Part shown: in pieces, positions 1-8,505 of the stretch | Layout of the letters: every line of letters starts with the position of its first letter | Numbering within the stretch: the first letter of the stretch is position 1 | Program-made: the position numbers and the translations under genes | NCBI RefSeq assembly: GCF_002850255.1 | Contig: NZ_CP022523.1 | Location: 124,001 to 188,000 of the forward strand | Length of the DNA stretch: 64,000 nucleotides | Reading direction: 5' to 3' | DNA from: Pseudoalteromonas sp. NC201 | GTDB taxonomy: Bacteria > Pseudomonadota > Gammaproteobacteria > Enterobacterales > Alteromonadaceae | The notes under the pieces: generated by a model | The model's input: only the letters and a program-made list of their open reading frames with translations | Database searches by the model: none | What the model was told of the DNA's origin: nothing

Positions 1-998
1 TTGTCAAAACAGGAGATCCCTTTTGAGTTTAATGTTGGGTAAATCATAGACATAAATAAACCACTTAGCGGGAGCGTATAGATAGCGGCATTAACACCAT
101 AAAGATAAGTCAAAAAATAGCATACAAATATAGCAAAGCTCAGCGCTAGCATTACGCTTTGCCAACGGTACTTAGCGAGTAACCATACAGCCATAAAGCG
201 ACCTACTGCACGTAAAATAAAAAAGATGGTGAGGGCATAAGTTGCAAGCCAAGTTAAATCACCTTGGTAATCCTGTAATAAAGTGGGCATCCAGACATAA
301 ATTGCGACTTCAGTTGCAACGTAGAGTGCTATGGCGAGGGAAAAGCCAAGTGCATATTTGTTCTTGAGCATCGCTGCTGTGTGTGAGAGGCCCGCATTGT
401 TTTGTGCATGAGCGGTATTAAACTTGGGAAACTCAGTGCTTAAAGTCACGATACTGAGTATTAAGCACAGCCCACCAGCAAGCACATAAAGATAGGTCCA
501 ACTCACCCCCTGTATCAATAGATAACTGACAATTGCAGGGCCAATTATCGCGCCGATGGCAAAGAAGCCTTCGACTTTATTCATGGTTTGAGTATGTTCT
601 TGTGCGCCGTCAGAAATGTCGCCTAGAAGAGCGAGGGCCCCTGTTTTAAATAGGCCAATGGCTAATCCAATCACACATAAAAGCATTAAAAACATGGTGA
701 AAGTTTCACCCAGTGCGAACAAGAAACATGCGGATGAAAATAGCATGAGGCCAATTAACACCGTGAGCTTACGACCTATTTTATCTGCCAAAAATCCTAA
801 ACATAAGCCGCTAAAGGCAATTAAAATCATTGGCGCATAGTGAAAGGCGCTGGCTTGGGTCATGCTAAGTTGATATTCGCTGATCAGTGTTGGAATGATC
901 ACGCCAACGGCGTCTGATGTCATCGCAAACATCAAAAACATCATATAAGTTAACCAGCGCAATGTGTTGAGCTGAGTGTGATTTGACTTGCTGCTCAT
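1..998 (-). CDS. MFS sugar-type transporter (partial, C-terminus cut off)
   Basis: This is a major facilitator superfamily permease of the inner membrane. The frame is open from the ATG at 998 to the left edge, giving 332 residues, so the C-terminus lies outside the window. The start has a good ribosome site (AGAGGTGA) just upstream. Hydrophobic segments alternate with short loops, and the loop after TM2 reads FLADKIGRK, the MFS signature A. It diverges from a sucrose phosphorylase gene with a LacI-type palindrome between them, so import of sucrose or a related glucoside is likely. The substrate is inferred from the neighbour only. No frameshift is seen in the visible part. Confidence 0.85.
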   Translation of the reverse strand, partial: MSSKSNHTQLNTLRWLTYMMFLMFAMTSDAVGVIIPTLISEYQLSMTQASAFHYAPMILIAFSGLCLGFLADKIGRKLTVLIGLMLFSSACFLFALGETFTMFLMLLCVIGLAIGLFKTGALALLGDISDGAQEHTQTMNKVEGFFAIGAIIGPAIVSYLLIQGVSWTYLYVLAGGLCLILSIVTLSTEFPKFNTAHAQNNAGLSHTAAMLKNKYALGFSLAIALYVATEVAIYVWMPTLLQDYQGDLTWLATYALTIFFILRAVGRFMAVWLLAKYRWQSVMLALSFAIFVCYFLTYLYGVNAAIYTLPLSGLFMSMIYPTLNSKGISCFD

Positions 999-1144
999 TG
1001 TTCACCTCTTGAAGGGCTTTGTTATGTAGCTGGTCTACTTCTTTACATAAGACTGAGTGTAATACTAATCTGCATTAAGCGAATTATTTTTAGTAGAACG
1101 CTACGATAAAACTTGATTATTGTTTGTTCATGATTAAAGATATA

Positions 1145-1160
1145 ACTTAATCGATTAAGT
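1145..1160. promoter_or_regulatory. LacI-family operator candidate
   Basis: ACTTAATCGATTAAGT is a perfect 16-bp palindrome with a central CG, the usual form of LacI/GalR-family operators. It overlaps a possible -10 (TATAAC, 1141-1146) and lies 25 bp before the sucrose phosphorylase ATG, a position suited to repression. It could also serve the divergent MFS gene. A LacI-family regulator is encoded at 7058-8089, but a direct link is inference. Confidence 0.55.
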
Positions 1161-1184
1161 CTCAACTTTTTTAATGAGTAAATT

Positions 1185-2654
1185 ATGAAAAACCAAGTTC
1201 AGTTGATCACGTATGCTGACCGCCTGTCTGGCGGCGGCCTTGCACAATTAAATACGTTACTAACGGGCCCGTTAGCTGGACTATTTGGTGGTGTCCACAT
1301 TTTGCCTTTTTACTATCCAATTGATGGTAGTGACGCAGGTTTCGACCCGATTGACCATGCCAAAGTCGACGAGCGATTGGGCGATTGGCAACATATTAAG
1401 TTGATTGCCGAGCACTATGAGGTAATGGCAGATCTTATCGTTAACCATGTGTCAGGAGAGTCAGCAGAATTTGCAGATGTGTTGGCTCATGGCCAAGAGT
1501 CACAGTTTTGGTCGATGTTTTTAAAAGAAGAAGATGTCTTTCCTAATGGCATTACGCAAGTGCAAGCGCAAGCAATTTATCGTCCGAGGCCAGGAAGTTG
1601 CTTTTCTAAAAAGGTGTTAGCGAGTGGCGAAGTTGTAGATTTTTGGACCACTTTTACTGATAACCAAATTGATATTAATGTTGAGTCAGAAGCGGGGCGC
1701 GCTTATTTAGAAAAAGTCTTAACATTGTTTGCAGACAGTGGAGTGAAAATTATTCGACTAGATGCCGCAGGATATGCAATCAAACGCGCAAATACCAGCT
1801 GTTTTATGACTGATGAGGCCTTTGCTTTTATCAATCAATTATCTAAGCGCGCCAATGAACTTGGCATGGAAACCATTGCCGAAATTCACAGTTATTACAA
1901 AACTCAAGTAGAGGTTGCCAGCAAAGTCGACCGTGTTTATGATTTTGCGCTCCCTCCGCTTATTTTACACAGTTTATTCAATAAAGATTTTTCGGCTTTA
2001 GCCAAGTGGTTGGACATTGCGCCGCGTAATTGTCTAACGGTGCTGGATACTCATGACGGAATTGGCATTATTGACGCAGGGCCTGAAGGGGATAAACCAG
2101 GGTTACTCGATGCCAATCAAATTGATGCTTTGGTTGAGCAGATCCATAGCAACAGTAATGGTCAAAGCCGCAAGGCAACCGGCGCTGCAGCGAGCAATGT
2201 CGACTTGTATCAAGTCAATTGCAGTTATTATGAAGCCTTAGGGAAGCATGATTTTTATTATTTAGTAGCAAGAGCAGTTCAGTTCTTTTGCCCTGGAGTA
2301 CCACAAGTTTATTACGGTGGTCTATTGGCGATGGAAAATGACATGGCGCTCCTTGAAAAAAGTAATGTTGGGCGCGATATCAACCGCCCTTATTTGGATG
2401 TAGTGATGGTGGAAGCTGCACTCGATAAACCTGTCGTGAAGGGTCTGCAAACTCTAATTAAACTGCGTAATACTTGCTGCGCATTTGATGGCAATTTTGC
2501 AGTAACATGCCAAGGCTCAAATCTGGTTATAACTTGGGAGGGCAATAATGCCAAAGCGGAGTTGCGAGTTGATCTCGCAAAAGATGAAGCCATGATTAAA
2601 ACTTCTGAAAACGCAACAGAGCAGAGCTATAACATTCAATCGCTGCTTTTCTAA
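1185..2654 (+). CDS. Sucrose phosphorylase (GH13 subfamily 18)
   Basis: This cytoplasmic enzyme splits sucrose with phosphate into alpha-D-glucose 1-phosphate and fructose. At 489 residues it has the usual length and resembles the Bifidobacterium sucrose phosphorylase throughout. It opens with MKNQVQLITYADRL and carries the nucleophile Asp193 in RLDAAGYA, the acid/base Glu233 in AEIHSYYKTQ, and Asp291 in VLDTHDGIG. There is no signal peptide. It is divergent from an MFS transporter behind a LacI-type palindrome. Related GH13_18 enzymes prefer sucrose 6'-phosphate or glucosylglycerate. Overall similarity favours sucrose, but specificity cannot be proven from sequence. The ribosome site (TGAG, 1175-1178) is weak. 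Confidence 0.9.
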   Translation: MKNQVQLITYADRLSGGGLAQLNTLLTGPLAGLFGGVHILPFYYPIDGSDAGFDPIDHAKVDERLGDWQHIKLIAEHYEVMADLIVNHVSGESAEFADVLAHGQESQFWSMFLKEEDVFPNGITQVQAQAIYRPRPGSCFSKKVLASGEVVDFWTTFTDNQIDINVESEAGRAYLEKVLTLFADSGVKIIRLDAAGYAIKRANTSCFMTDEAFAFINQLSKRANELGMETIAEIHSYYKTQVEVASKVDRVYDFALPPLILHSLFNKDFSALAKWLDIAPRNCLTVLDTHDGIGIIDAGPEGDKPGLLDANQIDALVEQIHSNSNGQSRKATGAAASNVDLYQVNCSYYEALGKHDFYYLVARAVQFFCPGVPQVYYGGLLAMENDMALLEKSNVGRDINRPYLDVVMVEAALDKPVVKGLQTLIKLRNTCCAFDGNFAVTCQGSNLVITWEGNNAKAELRVDLAKDEAMIKTSENATEQSYNIQSLLF

Positions 2655-2780
2655 CCATAGCGAGGAGCCAAAGTTGCGCGTAGAAAGCTGGCTTTAAGTT
2701 CCTCAACATCGATTATCCTTGGTAGCGGCTCGCAATCTTAGTTGAGCTGCTATGTATAGATAAATATCAACAAAGCGTAA

Positions 2781-2820
2781 TTGACATAGCGGATTATCTA
2801 TATAACAATAAAGTTATATA
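2781..2820 (+). promoter_or_regulatory. Arsenic operon promoter with ArsR-type operator
   Basis: A consensus -35 TTGACA lies at 2781-2786. Downstream, TATATAAC (2799-2806) and GTTATATA (2813-2820) form a perfect 8-bp inverted repeat around a 6-bp spacer, overlapping the expected -10. AT-rich dyads over the promoter are typical ArsR/SmtB operators, so the ArsR half of the following fusion protein probably binds here. The -10 itself is not consensus. Confidence 0.6.
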
Positions 2821-2836
2821 ATTAACTTGTTATGTA

Positions 2837-3598
2837 ATGATGAAGATACTTTTTCTTTGTTCTGGAAACTCAACGCGGTCAATTTTAGCGCAGGCGCTAA
2901 CTAACTTTCATGGCGGTTCGGATGTTCATGCCTATAGTGCAGGCACTAAGCCGAGCACCGTGAATGCGACTACGCTTTCAATGCTACGCCGTTTAGGGAT
3001 TAATACGGACAATCTGTACAGTAAACACCTCAATGAGTATAAGGACGAACACTTTGATGTGGTGGTAACCTTATGCTCTGAAGTGCAATCTGAATGCGAA
3101 GGTAAACTGCAAGGAGAACATGTCCTTGCGTGGGATATTGCGAGTCCAGCTGAGCGAAATCGCAATAATGCTTATGAGCAAACCTTGTTCGACATCAATG
3201 AACAAGTTATTTCCCTACTACGCGAAGGTAAGCCACAACATACGCTACTTACACCCTTGCAATTTTATAAATCCTTAGCGGATGAGATCCGCTTAAAAAC
3301 GCTTGCCATGTTGATGGTGGAAGGTGAGCTATGTGTTTGCGAGCTAATGGCTGCGCTTGAACAAGATAGCCAACCCAAGGTGTCACGGCATTTGGCGCAG
3401 CTAAAGAAGGCTGGAATTCTATGTGATCGCAAGCAAAAACAATGGGTATTTTATTCTATAAACCCAACGCTACCGCTATGGATGAAGGCGGTGATAAACG
3501 CCACGGTTATGCATCAACCAGATTATATAAAAGCTGAGTTAGTGAGGCTAAATGCGATGGGCGAACGGCCAACACGCATGGCAACTTGCTGTAACTAA
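2837..3598 (+). CDS. ArsC-ArsR fusion: phosphatase-fold arsenate reductase plus ArsR repressor
   Basis: Two modules are joined in 253 residues. Residues 1-135 form a low-molecular-weight tyrosine phosphatase-fold arsenate reductase: the P-loop is LFLCSGNSTRS, with Cys8 or Cys9 depending on the start. Residues 145-253 form an ArsR/SmtB winged helix with the metal-sensing ELCVCEL motif and a C-terminal Cys pair. The protein should reduce arsenate and also repress its own operon through the palindrome just upstream. ATG codons at 2837 and 2840 are both possible, and neither has a clear ribosome site. It is the first gene of a three-gene arsenic cassette. Such fusions are known but uncommon; the functions come from family knowledge. 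Confidence 0.85.
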   Translation: MMKILFLCSGNSTRSILAQALTNFHGGSDVHAYSAGTKPSTVNATTLSMLRRLGINTDNLYSKHLNEYKDEHFDVVVTLCSEVQSECEGKLQGEHVLAWDIASPAERNRNNAYEQTLFDINEQVISLLREGKPQHTLLTPLQFYKSLADEIRLKTLAMLMVEGELCVCELMAALEQDSQPKVSRHLAQLKKAGILCDRKQKQWVFYSINPTLPLWMKAVINATVMHQPDYIKAELVRLNAMGERPTRMATCCN

Positions 3599-3619
3599 TA
3601 ATTAGATTTTGGAGTTCTT

Positions 3620-4630
3620 ATGACAATTAAAGTAGGGATCAATGGTTTTGGTCGAATGGGGCGTTTGGCGCTTCGCGCTAGCTTTGACTGGCCTGAAATC
3701 GAGTTTGTACAAATTAACGATCCTGCGGGCAATGCAGAAACCCTAGCACACTTGCTAGAGTTTGATTCTGTCCATGGTAAATGGCATCACAGTGTGTCTT
3801 TTCAAGATGAACAGATCCAAATAGGTGAAACAGTGTTGTCGGTGACTCAAAACAAAGAGATTGCGCAAACCGACTGGTCTCAATGTGACGTCGTGATCGA
3901 AGCATCCGGCAAAATGAAAACCAAAGCTTTGCTGCAACAGTATTTAGATCAAGGCGTTAAGCGTGTTGTTGTTACGGCACCGGTAAAAGAAGAAGGAGTA
4001 TTGAATATTGTGATGGGAGTGAATGACCATCTATATGACGATATGCCCCACCAAATCGTTACAGCCGCTTCTTGTACCACAAACTGCTTAGCGCCCGTGG
4101 TAAAAGTCCTGCAACAAAATATCGGCATAAAGCACGGTTCGATGACGACTATTCATGACATAACCAATACGCAAACCATTTTGGATGCGCCACATAAGGA
4201 TTTACGCCGTGCGCGGGCCTGTGGCATGAGTTTAATTCCGACAACAACGGGTTCTGCGACTGCTATTACCCATATCTTTCCAGAATTAAAAGGTAAGCTA
4301 AATGGTCACGCCGTTCGTGTCCCGTTGGCGAATGCTTCATTAACAGACTGCGTGTTCGAGGTCGAGCGGCCAACTACAGTGGAAGAAATTAACCACTGGA
4401 TGGCGCAAGCTGCTGCTAAAGAGCTTAACGGAATTTTAGGATATGAATCACGACCTTTAGTTTCTATCGATTATAAAACAGATCCGCGCTCTAGTATCGT
4501 CGATGCGTTATCTACAATGGTAGTTAATGGTACTCAGGTTAAGTTGTACGTGTGGTATGACAACGAGTGGGGCTATGCAAATCGTACCGCGGAATTAGTA
4601 CGTAAAGTCGGATTGTCGTTAGGCGAATAA
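3620..4630 (+). CDS. ArsJ-associated glyceraldehyde-3-phosphate dehydrogenase
   Basis: This is a 336-residue type I GAPDH with the N-terminal NAD-binding [10 protein letters not shown], catalytic Cys152 in [11 protein letters not shown] and His179 in TTIHDITN. It starts 21 bp after the ArsC-ArsR fusion and ends 6 bp before arsJ, so it is in the arsenic operon. In the described ArsJ pathway, GAPDH uses arsenate in place of phosphate to form 1-arseno-3-phosphoglycerate, which ArsJ expels. This copy is therefore probably a resistance enzyme and not the glycolytic one. A ribosome site (GGAG) precedes the ATG. Confidence 0.9.
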   Translation: MTIKVGINGFGRMGRLALRASFDWPEIEFVQINDPAGNAETLAHLLEFDSVHGKWHHSVSFQDEQIQIGETVLSVTQNKEIAQTDWSQCDVVIEASGKMKTKALLQQYLDQGVKRVVVTAPVKEEGVLNIVMGVNDHLYDDMPHQIVTAASCTTNCLAPVVKVLQQNIGIKHGSMTTIHDITNTQTILDAPHKDLRRARACGMSLIPTTTGSATAITHIFPELKGKLNGHAVRVPLANASLTDCVFEVERPTTVEEINHWMAQAAAKELNGILGYESRPLVSIDYKTDPRSSIVDALSTMVVNGTQVKLYVWYDNEWGYANRTAELVRKVGLSLGE

Positions 4631-4636
4631 AGCATT

Positions 4637-5836
4637 ATGCAGCTGCGCAATATACCTCAAAATATCAAGCAATATCTCATTGTGACAGGCAACTATTGGG
4701 CGTTTACCTTAACGGATGGTGCGCTCAGAATGTTGGTGGTGCTTTACTTTCATCAATTGGGTTATAACCCGCTTGAAATTGCCATGCTATTTCTCTTTTA
4801 TGAAATTTTTGGTGTTGTCACCAATTTAATTGGAGGATGGCTTGGCGCACGCATTGGCTTAAACCGCACCATGAATATTGGGTTAGGCATACAAATAGTG
4901 GCATTATTGATGTTGGTAGTACCAACGCACTGGCTCACCGTGCCTTATGTTATGGCAGCACAGGCGCTCTCAGGTATTGCCAAAGATCTCAATAAAATGA
5001 GTGCCAAAAGTGCGATAAAGGCCATCGTAAAATCGGGTGAAGAAGGGACCTTGTTTAAGTGGGTAGCAATACTTACCGGCTCTAAAAATGCGCTAAAAGG
5101 CGTCGGATTTTTTCTTGGCGGGTTGTTGCTTACCTTACTTGGCTTTACCGGCGCGATGTGGTTAATGGCAATCATGTTGCTATTAGTGTGGTTGTTTAGC
5201 CTTATCAGCTTAAAAAGCGATTTAGGCAAGGCTAAAAGCAAACCCAAATTTAGCGATGTATTTTCAAAAAGCCGAGCAATTAATATGCTGTCTGCCGCGC
5301 GATTGTTTTTATTTGCCGCACGGGATGTTTGGTTTGTGGTTGCGCTTCCAGTCTTTTTATCGCAGCAGTTCGGTTGGGATCATTGGTGGGTTGGTGGCTT
5401 TATGGCTACTTGGGTTATCGGTTATGGCATCGTGCAATCAACAACTCCAAGGTTTATTAGTCGCGATAAGTTTGCATCAACACCAAGTAAAGTCAGTGGA
5501 TGGGCGTTGTATTTAGCGGCTATTCCGCTGTTGATTGCTATTTCACTTCAAACGCAGCTCTGGACAAGCTTAGCTGTAGTAGGTGGGCTTTTACTCTTTG
5601 GTATTGTGTTTGCTATCAATTCATCTCTTCATAGCTACCTTATTGTGAGTTTGGCCGATAGTGATGGAGTGTCACTTGATGTGGGCTTCTATTATATGGC
5701 GAACGCCATCGGGCGATTACTCGGTACCGTGCTATCAGGTTGGATCTTTTTGGAGTATGGCTTAGCGGCTTGTTTAGTAATATCTTGCATATTCTTAATC
5801 ACAGCAGGACTGATTTCAAACAAAATTGTTAGGTGA
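4637..5836 (+). CDS. arsJ: ArsJ organoarsenical efflux permease
   Basis: This 399-residue MFS-type inner-membrane protein has about 11-12 hydrophobic segments and starts 6 bp after the arsenic-associated GAPDH. ArsJ exports 1-arseno-3-phosphoglycerate, the unstable product made by the paired GAPDH from arsenate and glyceraldehyde 3-phosphate. The protein matches the family in length and in the N-terminal pattern NYWAFTLTDGALRMLVVLYFHQLGY (residues 19-43; key features are the TDGALRM core and the FHQLGY end). Gene order fusion-gapdh-arsJ is complete. No classical ArsB, Acr3 or ArsA gene is in the cassette. Confidence 0.9.
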   Translation: MQLRNIPQNIKQYLIVTGNYWAFTLTDGALRMLVVLYFHQLGYNPLEIAMLFLFYEIFGVVTNLIGGWLGARIGLNRTMNIGLGIQIVALLMLVVPTHWLTVPYVMAAQALSGIAKDLNKMSAKSAIKAIVKSGEEGTLFKWVAILTGSKNALKGVGFFLGGLLLTLLGFTGAMWLMAIMLLLVWLFSLISLKSDLGKAKSKPKFSDVFSKSRAINMLSAARLFLFAARDVWFVVALPVFLSQQFGWDHWWVGGFMATWVIGYGIVQSTTPRFISRDKFASTPSKVSGWALYLAAIPLLIAISLQTQLWTSLAVVGGLLLFGIVFAINSSLHSYLIVSLADSDGVSLDVGFYYMANAIGRLLGTVLSGWIFLEYGLAACLVISCIFLITAGLISNKIVR

Positions 5837-5929
5837 ATGTATCTGTTTGTAAATATTTGTTGTACCTTATATGGTTTCATGCTTTACTAATCTGGATTTA
5901 TTCAGCTGATTATATTAAGGAGAAGATAA

Positions 5930-7021
5930 ATGAATAAATACCTGTTAGTGTCAAGTTCGGTGGCAGCGGCTGTATTAACCTTAACTAAGGTTGCTACAGC
6001 CGAAGCATCAACCAGAAAAATGTATGATTCGGAATTATGTTATACATGCGATGCAAGTACTGCGGAAAGCTTTGCTAAAAAGTATGAGCCAGCACTGACG
6101 TGTTACGATAGTGGAGGAGTATTCGATAGGGATTACATCCAAGAATGTTACTCTGATACTAAAGAAGTCTTAATTATCAACGCAAACTCAAAACAGAAGT
6201 GGCTTTATAAGTTATGGCATACTAATCAAGGAGGGTTTAGCTCGGACATGGAGCTTCGTAGTCAAATTTTACCCGTACCAAATAACGCAAGTGCATTAGC
6301 GGACGAGTTAATCAAGTTCTATAATGCTTGGGATCAGGCAACAACGAAAGTTTCACAGTATTACAATTTATCAAGTACACAATCCACATTAGATACTTAT
6401 CAAGCCAATATGCAAATGGCATCGGTGAATAACTGTGACAATGAAGGATTTACTCGAGCCGCAAAAATTGCCTACGACGGTAGAACAAGAATGACGCTGC
6501 AAGAACGTACTGAAGCCGCATTAATTGAGGAGTATGGTAGTTTAGGCGGGGCATTTGAAAGTTCTCGTATGACTCAATTTGGCTACACGATAGGTAAAGG
6601 AGGAGTTGGTTTTTCTGGACAAGTGGAATATGTTCCGGCTAGAAGGACGATCGACATAGAATTTTATGATGCCATCAATGGCAACCATAGAGTGGTATAT
6701 AATCTAGATTTGAGTAAAGGTATTCGCATGGATTTAAATAAAGACATGACGAAATTTGCAGGAGTATCTGTGCGCAATTTAAGAGAGAATCCTGCAAGCC
6801 TAAATCAAGTATCGAATTGTGTTCTTGAAACGCTTAATAAATATAGAAAAGCTAGTGTTAAGAGCGGAGGCTCTCAAGGAAGTGGTGGTATTGACTTACC
6901 ACCAGCTACAGGGAGGATCCCAAATCGTAGCTATGGTAATGAGTATTATCAAACTTGTACATGGACATTCTATGATCCTTGGGGAGAGGTGCTTTTCGAA
7001 ATGGAAGGCATGTGTCCGTAA
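5930..7021 (+). CDS. Secreted Cys-rich protein of unknown function
   Basis: I do not recognise this 363-residue protein. It begins with a signal peptide (MNKYLLVSSSVAAAVL..., likely cleaved near residue 24-28) and has a good ribosome site (AAGGAGAAG) before the ATG. Eight cysteines, including CYTC near residue 37 and Cys at the penultimate position, suggest disulfide bonds in the periplasm or outside. A Gly/Ser-rich linker near residue 310 separates a short C-terminal part. There are no membrane segments after the signal and no lipobox. It stands alone, with its own terminator downstream. Its AT-rich codon use differs somewhat from the ars genes before it. Confidence 0.75.
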   Translation: MNKYLLVSSSVAAAVLTLTKVATAEASTRKMYDSELCYTCDASTAESFAKKYEPALTCYDSGGVFDRDYIQECYSDTKEVLIINANSKQKWLYKLWHTNQGGFSSDMELRSQILPVPNNASALADELIKFYNAWDQATTKVSQYYNLSSTQSTLDTYQANMQMASVNNCDNEGFTRAAKIAYDGRTRMTLQERTEAALIEEYGSLGGAFESSRMTQFGYTIGKGGVGFSGQVEYVPARRTIDIEFYDAINGNHRVVYNLDLSKGIRMDLNKDMTKFAGVSVRNLRENPASLNQVSNCVLETLNKYRKASVKSGGSQGSGGIDLPPATGRIPNRSYGNEYYQTCTWTFYDPWGEVLFEMEGMCP

Positions 7022-7050
7022 GGAACTTCTCGTATTTGAGTATTTAGCTT

Positions 7051-7079
7051 GGGGCAATTAACAGCTTTGCCCCATTTTT
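7051..7079 (+). terminator. Intrinsic terminator of the secreted-protein gene
   Basis: GGGGCAA (7051-7057) pairs with TTGCCCC (7067-7073), followed by ATTTTTA. The hairpin covers the stop codon of the convergent LacI gene (7058-7060). Confidence 0.75.
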
Positions 7080-8089
7080 AAGGTATAGCCAAGCATTACT
7101 TTATCATCGCTTTTATTTAAGAAGAGTTTGGCTGCTTCTCGGCCTTTTTCTTCACTATTTTGATGAATGGTAGTTAAGCTGGGACTAAAGCGTAGTGCTT
7201 CATCAACGCCATCAAAACCAACGACTTTAAGATCCTGCGGTATCTTTACACCAAGTTTTTTGGCTTCTCTTAACAGCGGTAGTGCAATTAAGTCACTCAT
7301 ACACAGCACGGTATTAGGCCTTGGTGAGAGGTTAAGTAGTTCTTTTGCGGCGATATTTGCAAACCTTTCGCTGCTTTCAGGAATATTCCACACTCTGTCT
7401 TCGCCAAGTGTTAACCCACGCTCTTCAATGGCTTTGAGATATCCGCTATAACGCTGATGCGCAATAGAGGTCTCTATATCTGTTAGGTTCTGCTCATATA
7501 CGCGGCATAGCAAATCAGTGTCTAATAATCTCAAACCAAAAATAGCAACATCACTATTGTCGTTTAATGCTTTACTCGCTACATCAAAGGCGGCTTGTTG
7601 GTTGTCGATATTAACACTGGCATGTGCGGGCAAATCAAAGTCAACCGTCACAACCTGTTTGCTAACATTCGCAAGATGCTCAATTAACTTGGGATTACGC
7701 GGGCGGCCATAACAAATTAAGCCGTCGACGAAATCGACAATGTCTCCGACATTATCTGCGGTGCCTGAGAACAAGAGTAGGTTAATATGCTGAGCTTCTA
7801 AAACGCTTGCAACTCCTCGCATAAAGCTACTTGCAACGGGATCTGATACCATATATTCAACGCTATCGGGTAGTACCAGCGCGACAATGTTAAACGAGCC
7901 CTTACGCAGCGATTGGGCTGCCTTGTTAGGTCCAAAATAACCCAATTCTTTACAGGCTTTTAGGATTTCTTCTCGTTTGGATTTAGAGAGTTGATCTGGT
8001 CTGTTAAAAGCATTCGATACAGTTGCATTTGACACACCTAATTCCGCCGCAATGCTTTTGAGCGTCCATTTTTTTTTGTCGTTACTCAT
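7058..8089 (-). CDS. LacI/GalR-family transcriptional regulator
   Basis: This is a 343-residue DNA-binding regulator. The N-terminus has the LacI helix-turn-helix (LKSIAAELGVSNATVSNAFN, residues 10-29) and hinge (AAQSLRKG, about 57-64). A periplasmic-binding-protein-like effector domain follows, with NIVALVLPDS at its start. AAGGGG lies about 10 bp before the ATG. It converges with the secreted-protein gene and diverges from feoAB. The sugar sensed is not evident. The nearest LacI-type operator in the window is at 1145-1160 before sucrose phosphorylase, which makes that gene a candidate target, but the arsenic cassette separates them. Confidence 0.9.
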   Translation of the reverse strand: MSNDKKKWTLKSIAAELGVSNATVSNAFNRPDQLSKSKREEILKACKELGYFGPNKAAQSLRKGSFNIVALVLPDSVEYMVSDPVASSFMRGVASVLEAQHINLLLFSGTADNVGDIVDFVDGLICYGRPRNPKLIEHLANVSKQVVTVDFDLPAHASVNIDNQQAAFDVASKALNDNSDVAIFGLRLLDTDLLCRVYEQNLTDIETSIAHQRYSGYLKAIEERGLTLGEDRVWNIPESSERFANIAAKELLNLSPRPNTVLCMSDLIALPLLREAKKLGVKIPQDLKVVGFDGVDEALRFSPSLTTIHQNSEEKGREAAKLFLNKSDDKVMLGYTLKMGQSC

Positions 8090-8236
8090 TGGCAGGACCC
8101 CTTAATACAGTCAGGCATATGGCAATGGTTTAGTTCATCTTAACTAGTAAACACCTTAAATAACAAGCAATAATAGATTATTGTCGCAATCTAGTTTAAA
8201 GAAAATAGTCAATGAGGTATGATGCGCCATACTTTT

Positions 8237-8255
8237 ATTGCAAATTGTTCTCATA
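8237..8255 (+). promoter_or_regulatory. Possible Fur box before feoA
   Basis: ATTGCAAATTGTTCTCATA matches 15 of 19 positions of a common gammaproteobacterial Fur site form (AATGATAATTGTTCTCATT). It ends 4 bp before the feoA ATG. Fur control of feo is widespread. The match is partial and unusually close to the start codon. Confidence 0.4.
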
Positions 8256-8259
8256 ATCA

Positions 8260-8487
8260 ATGACATTAGATAAACTTTCCAAAAATAGCGCAGCGACCAT
8301 CACTTCTCTTACCCATCCAGATACTGCGTTACTGAGTCGAATAATGGCACTTGGAATTATTCCTGGTGAGCAAATAGAAGTCATTAACGTCGCCCCACTT
8401 GGATGCCCGATGCAAGTGAAAATTGGTGACACCTTTGTGAGTGTGCGTAAGGCCGACGCACAGTTCGTTGAAATTGAAGTTTTATAA
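8260..8487 (+). CDS. feoA: FeoA, ferrous iron transport accessory protein
   Basis: FeoA is a small cytoplasmic SH3-like protein that supports FeoB. The 75-residue length is normal. The core RIMALGIIPGEQIEVINVAPLG (residues 27-48; key residues LGIIPG and APLG) and the ending VSVRKADAQFVEIEV fit the family. It lies 18 bp before feoB in the same direction, so the two form an operon. No clear ribosome site precedes the ATG, but no other start fits the family length. No feoC-like gene follows feoB. Confidence 0.93.
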   Translation: MTLDKLSKNSAATITSLTHPDTALLSRIMALGIIPGEQIEVINVAPLGCPMQVKIGDTFVSVRKADAQFVEIEVL

Positions 8488-8505
8488 GTTATTAAGGGCT
8501 CACGT

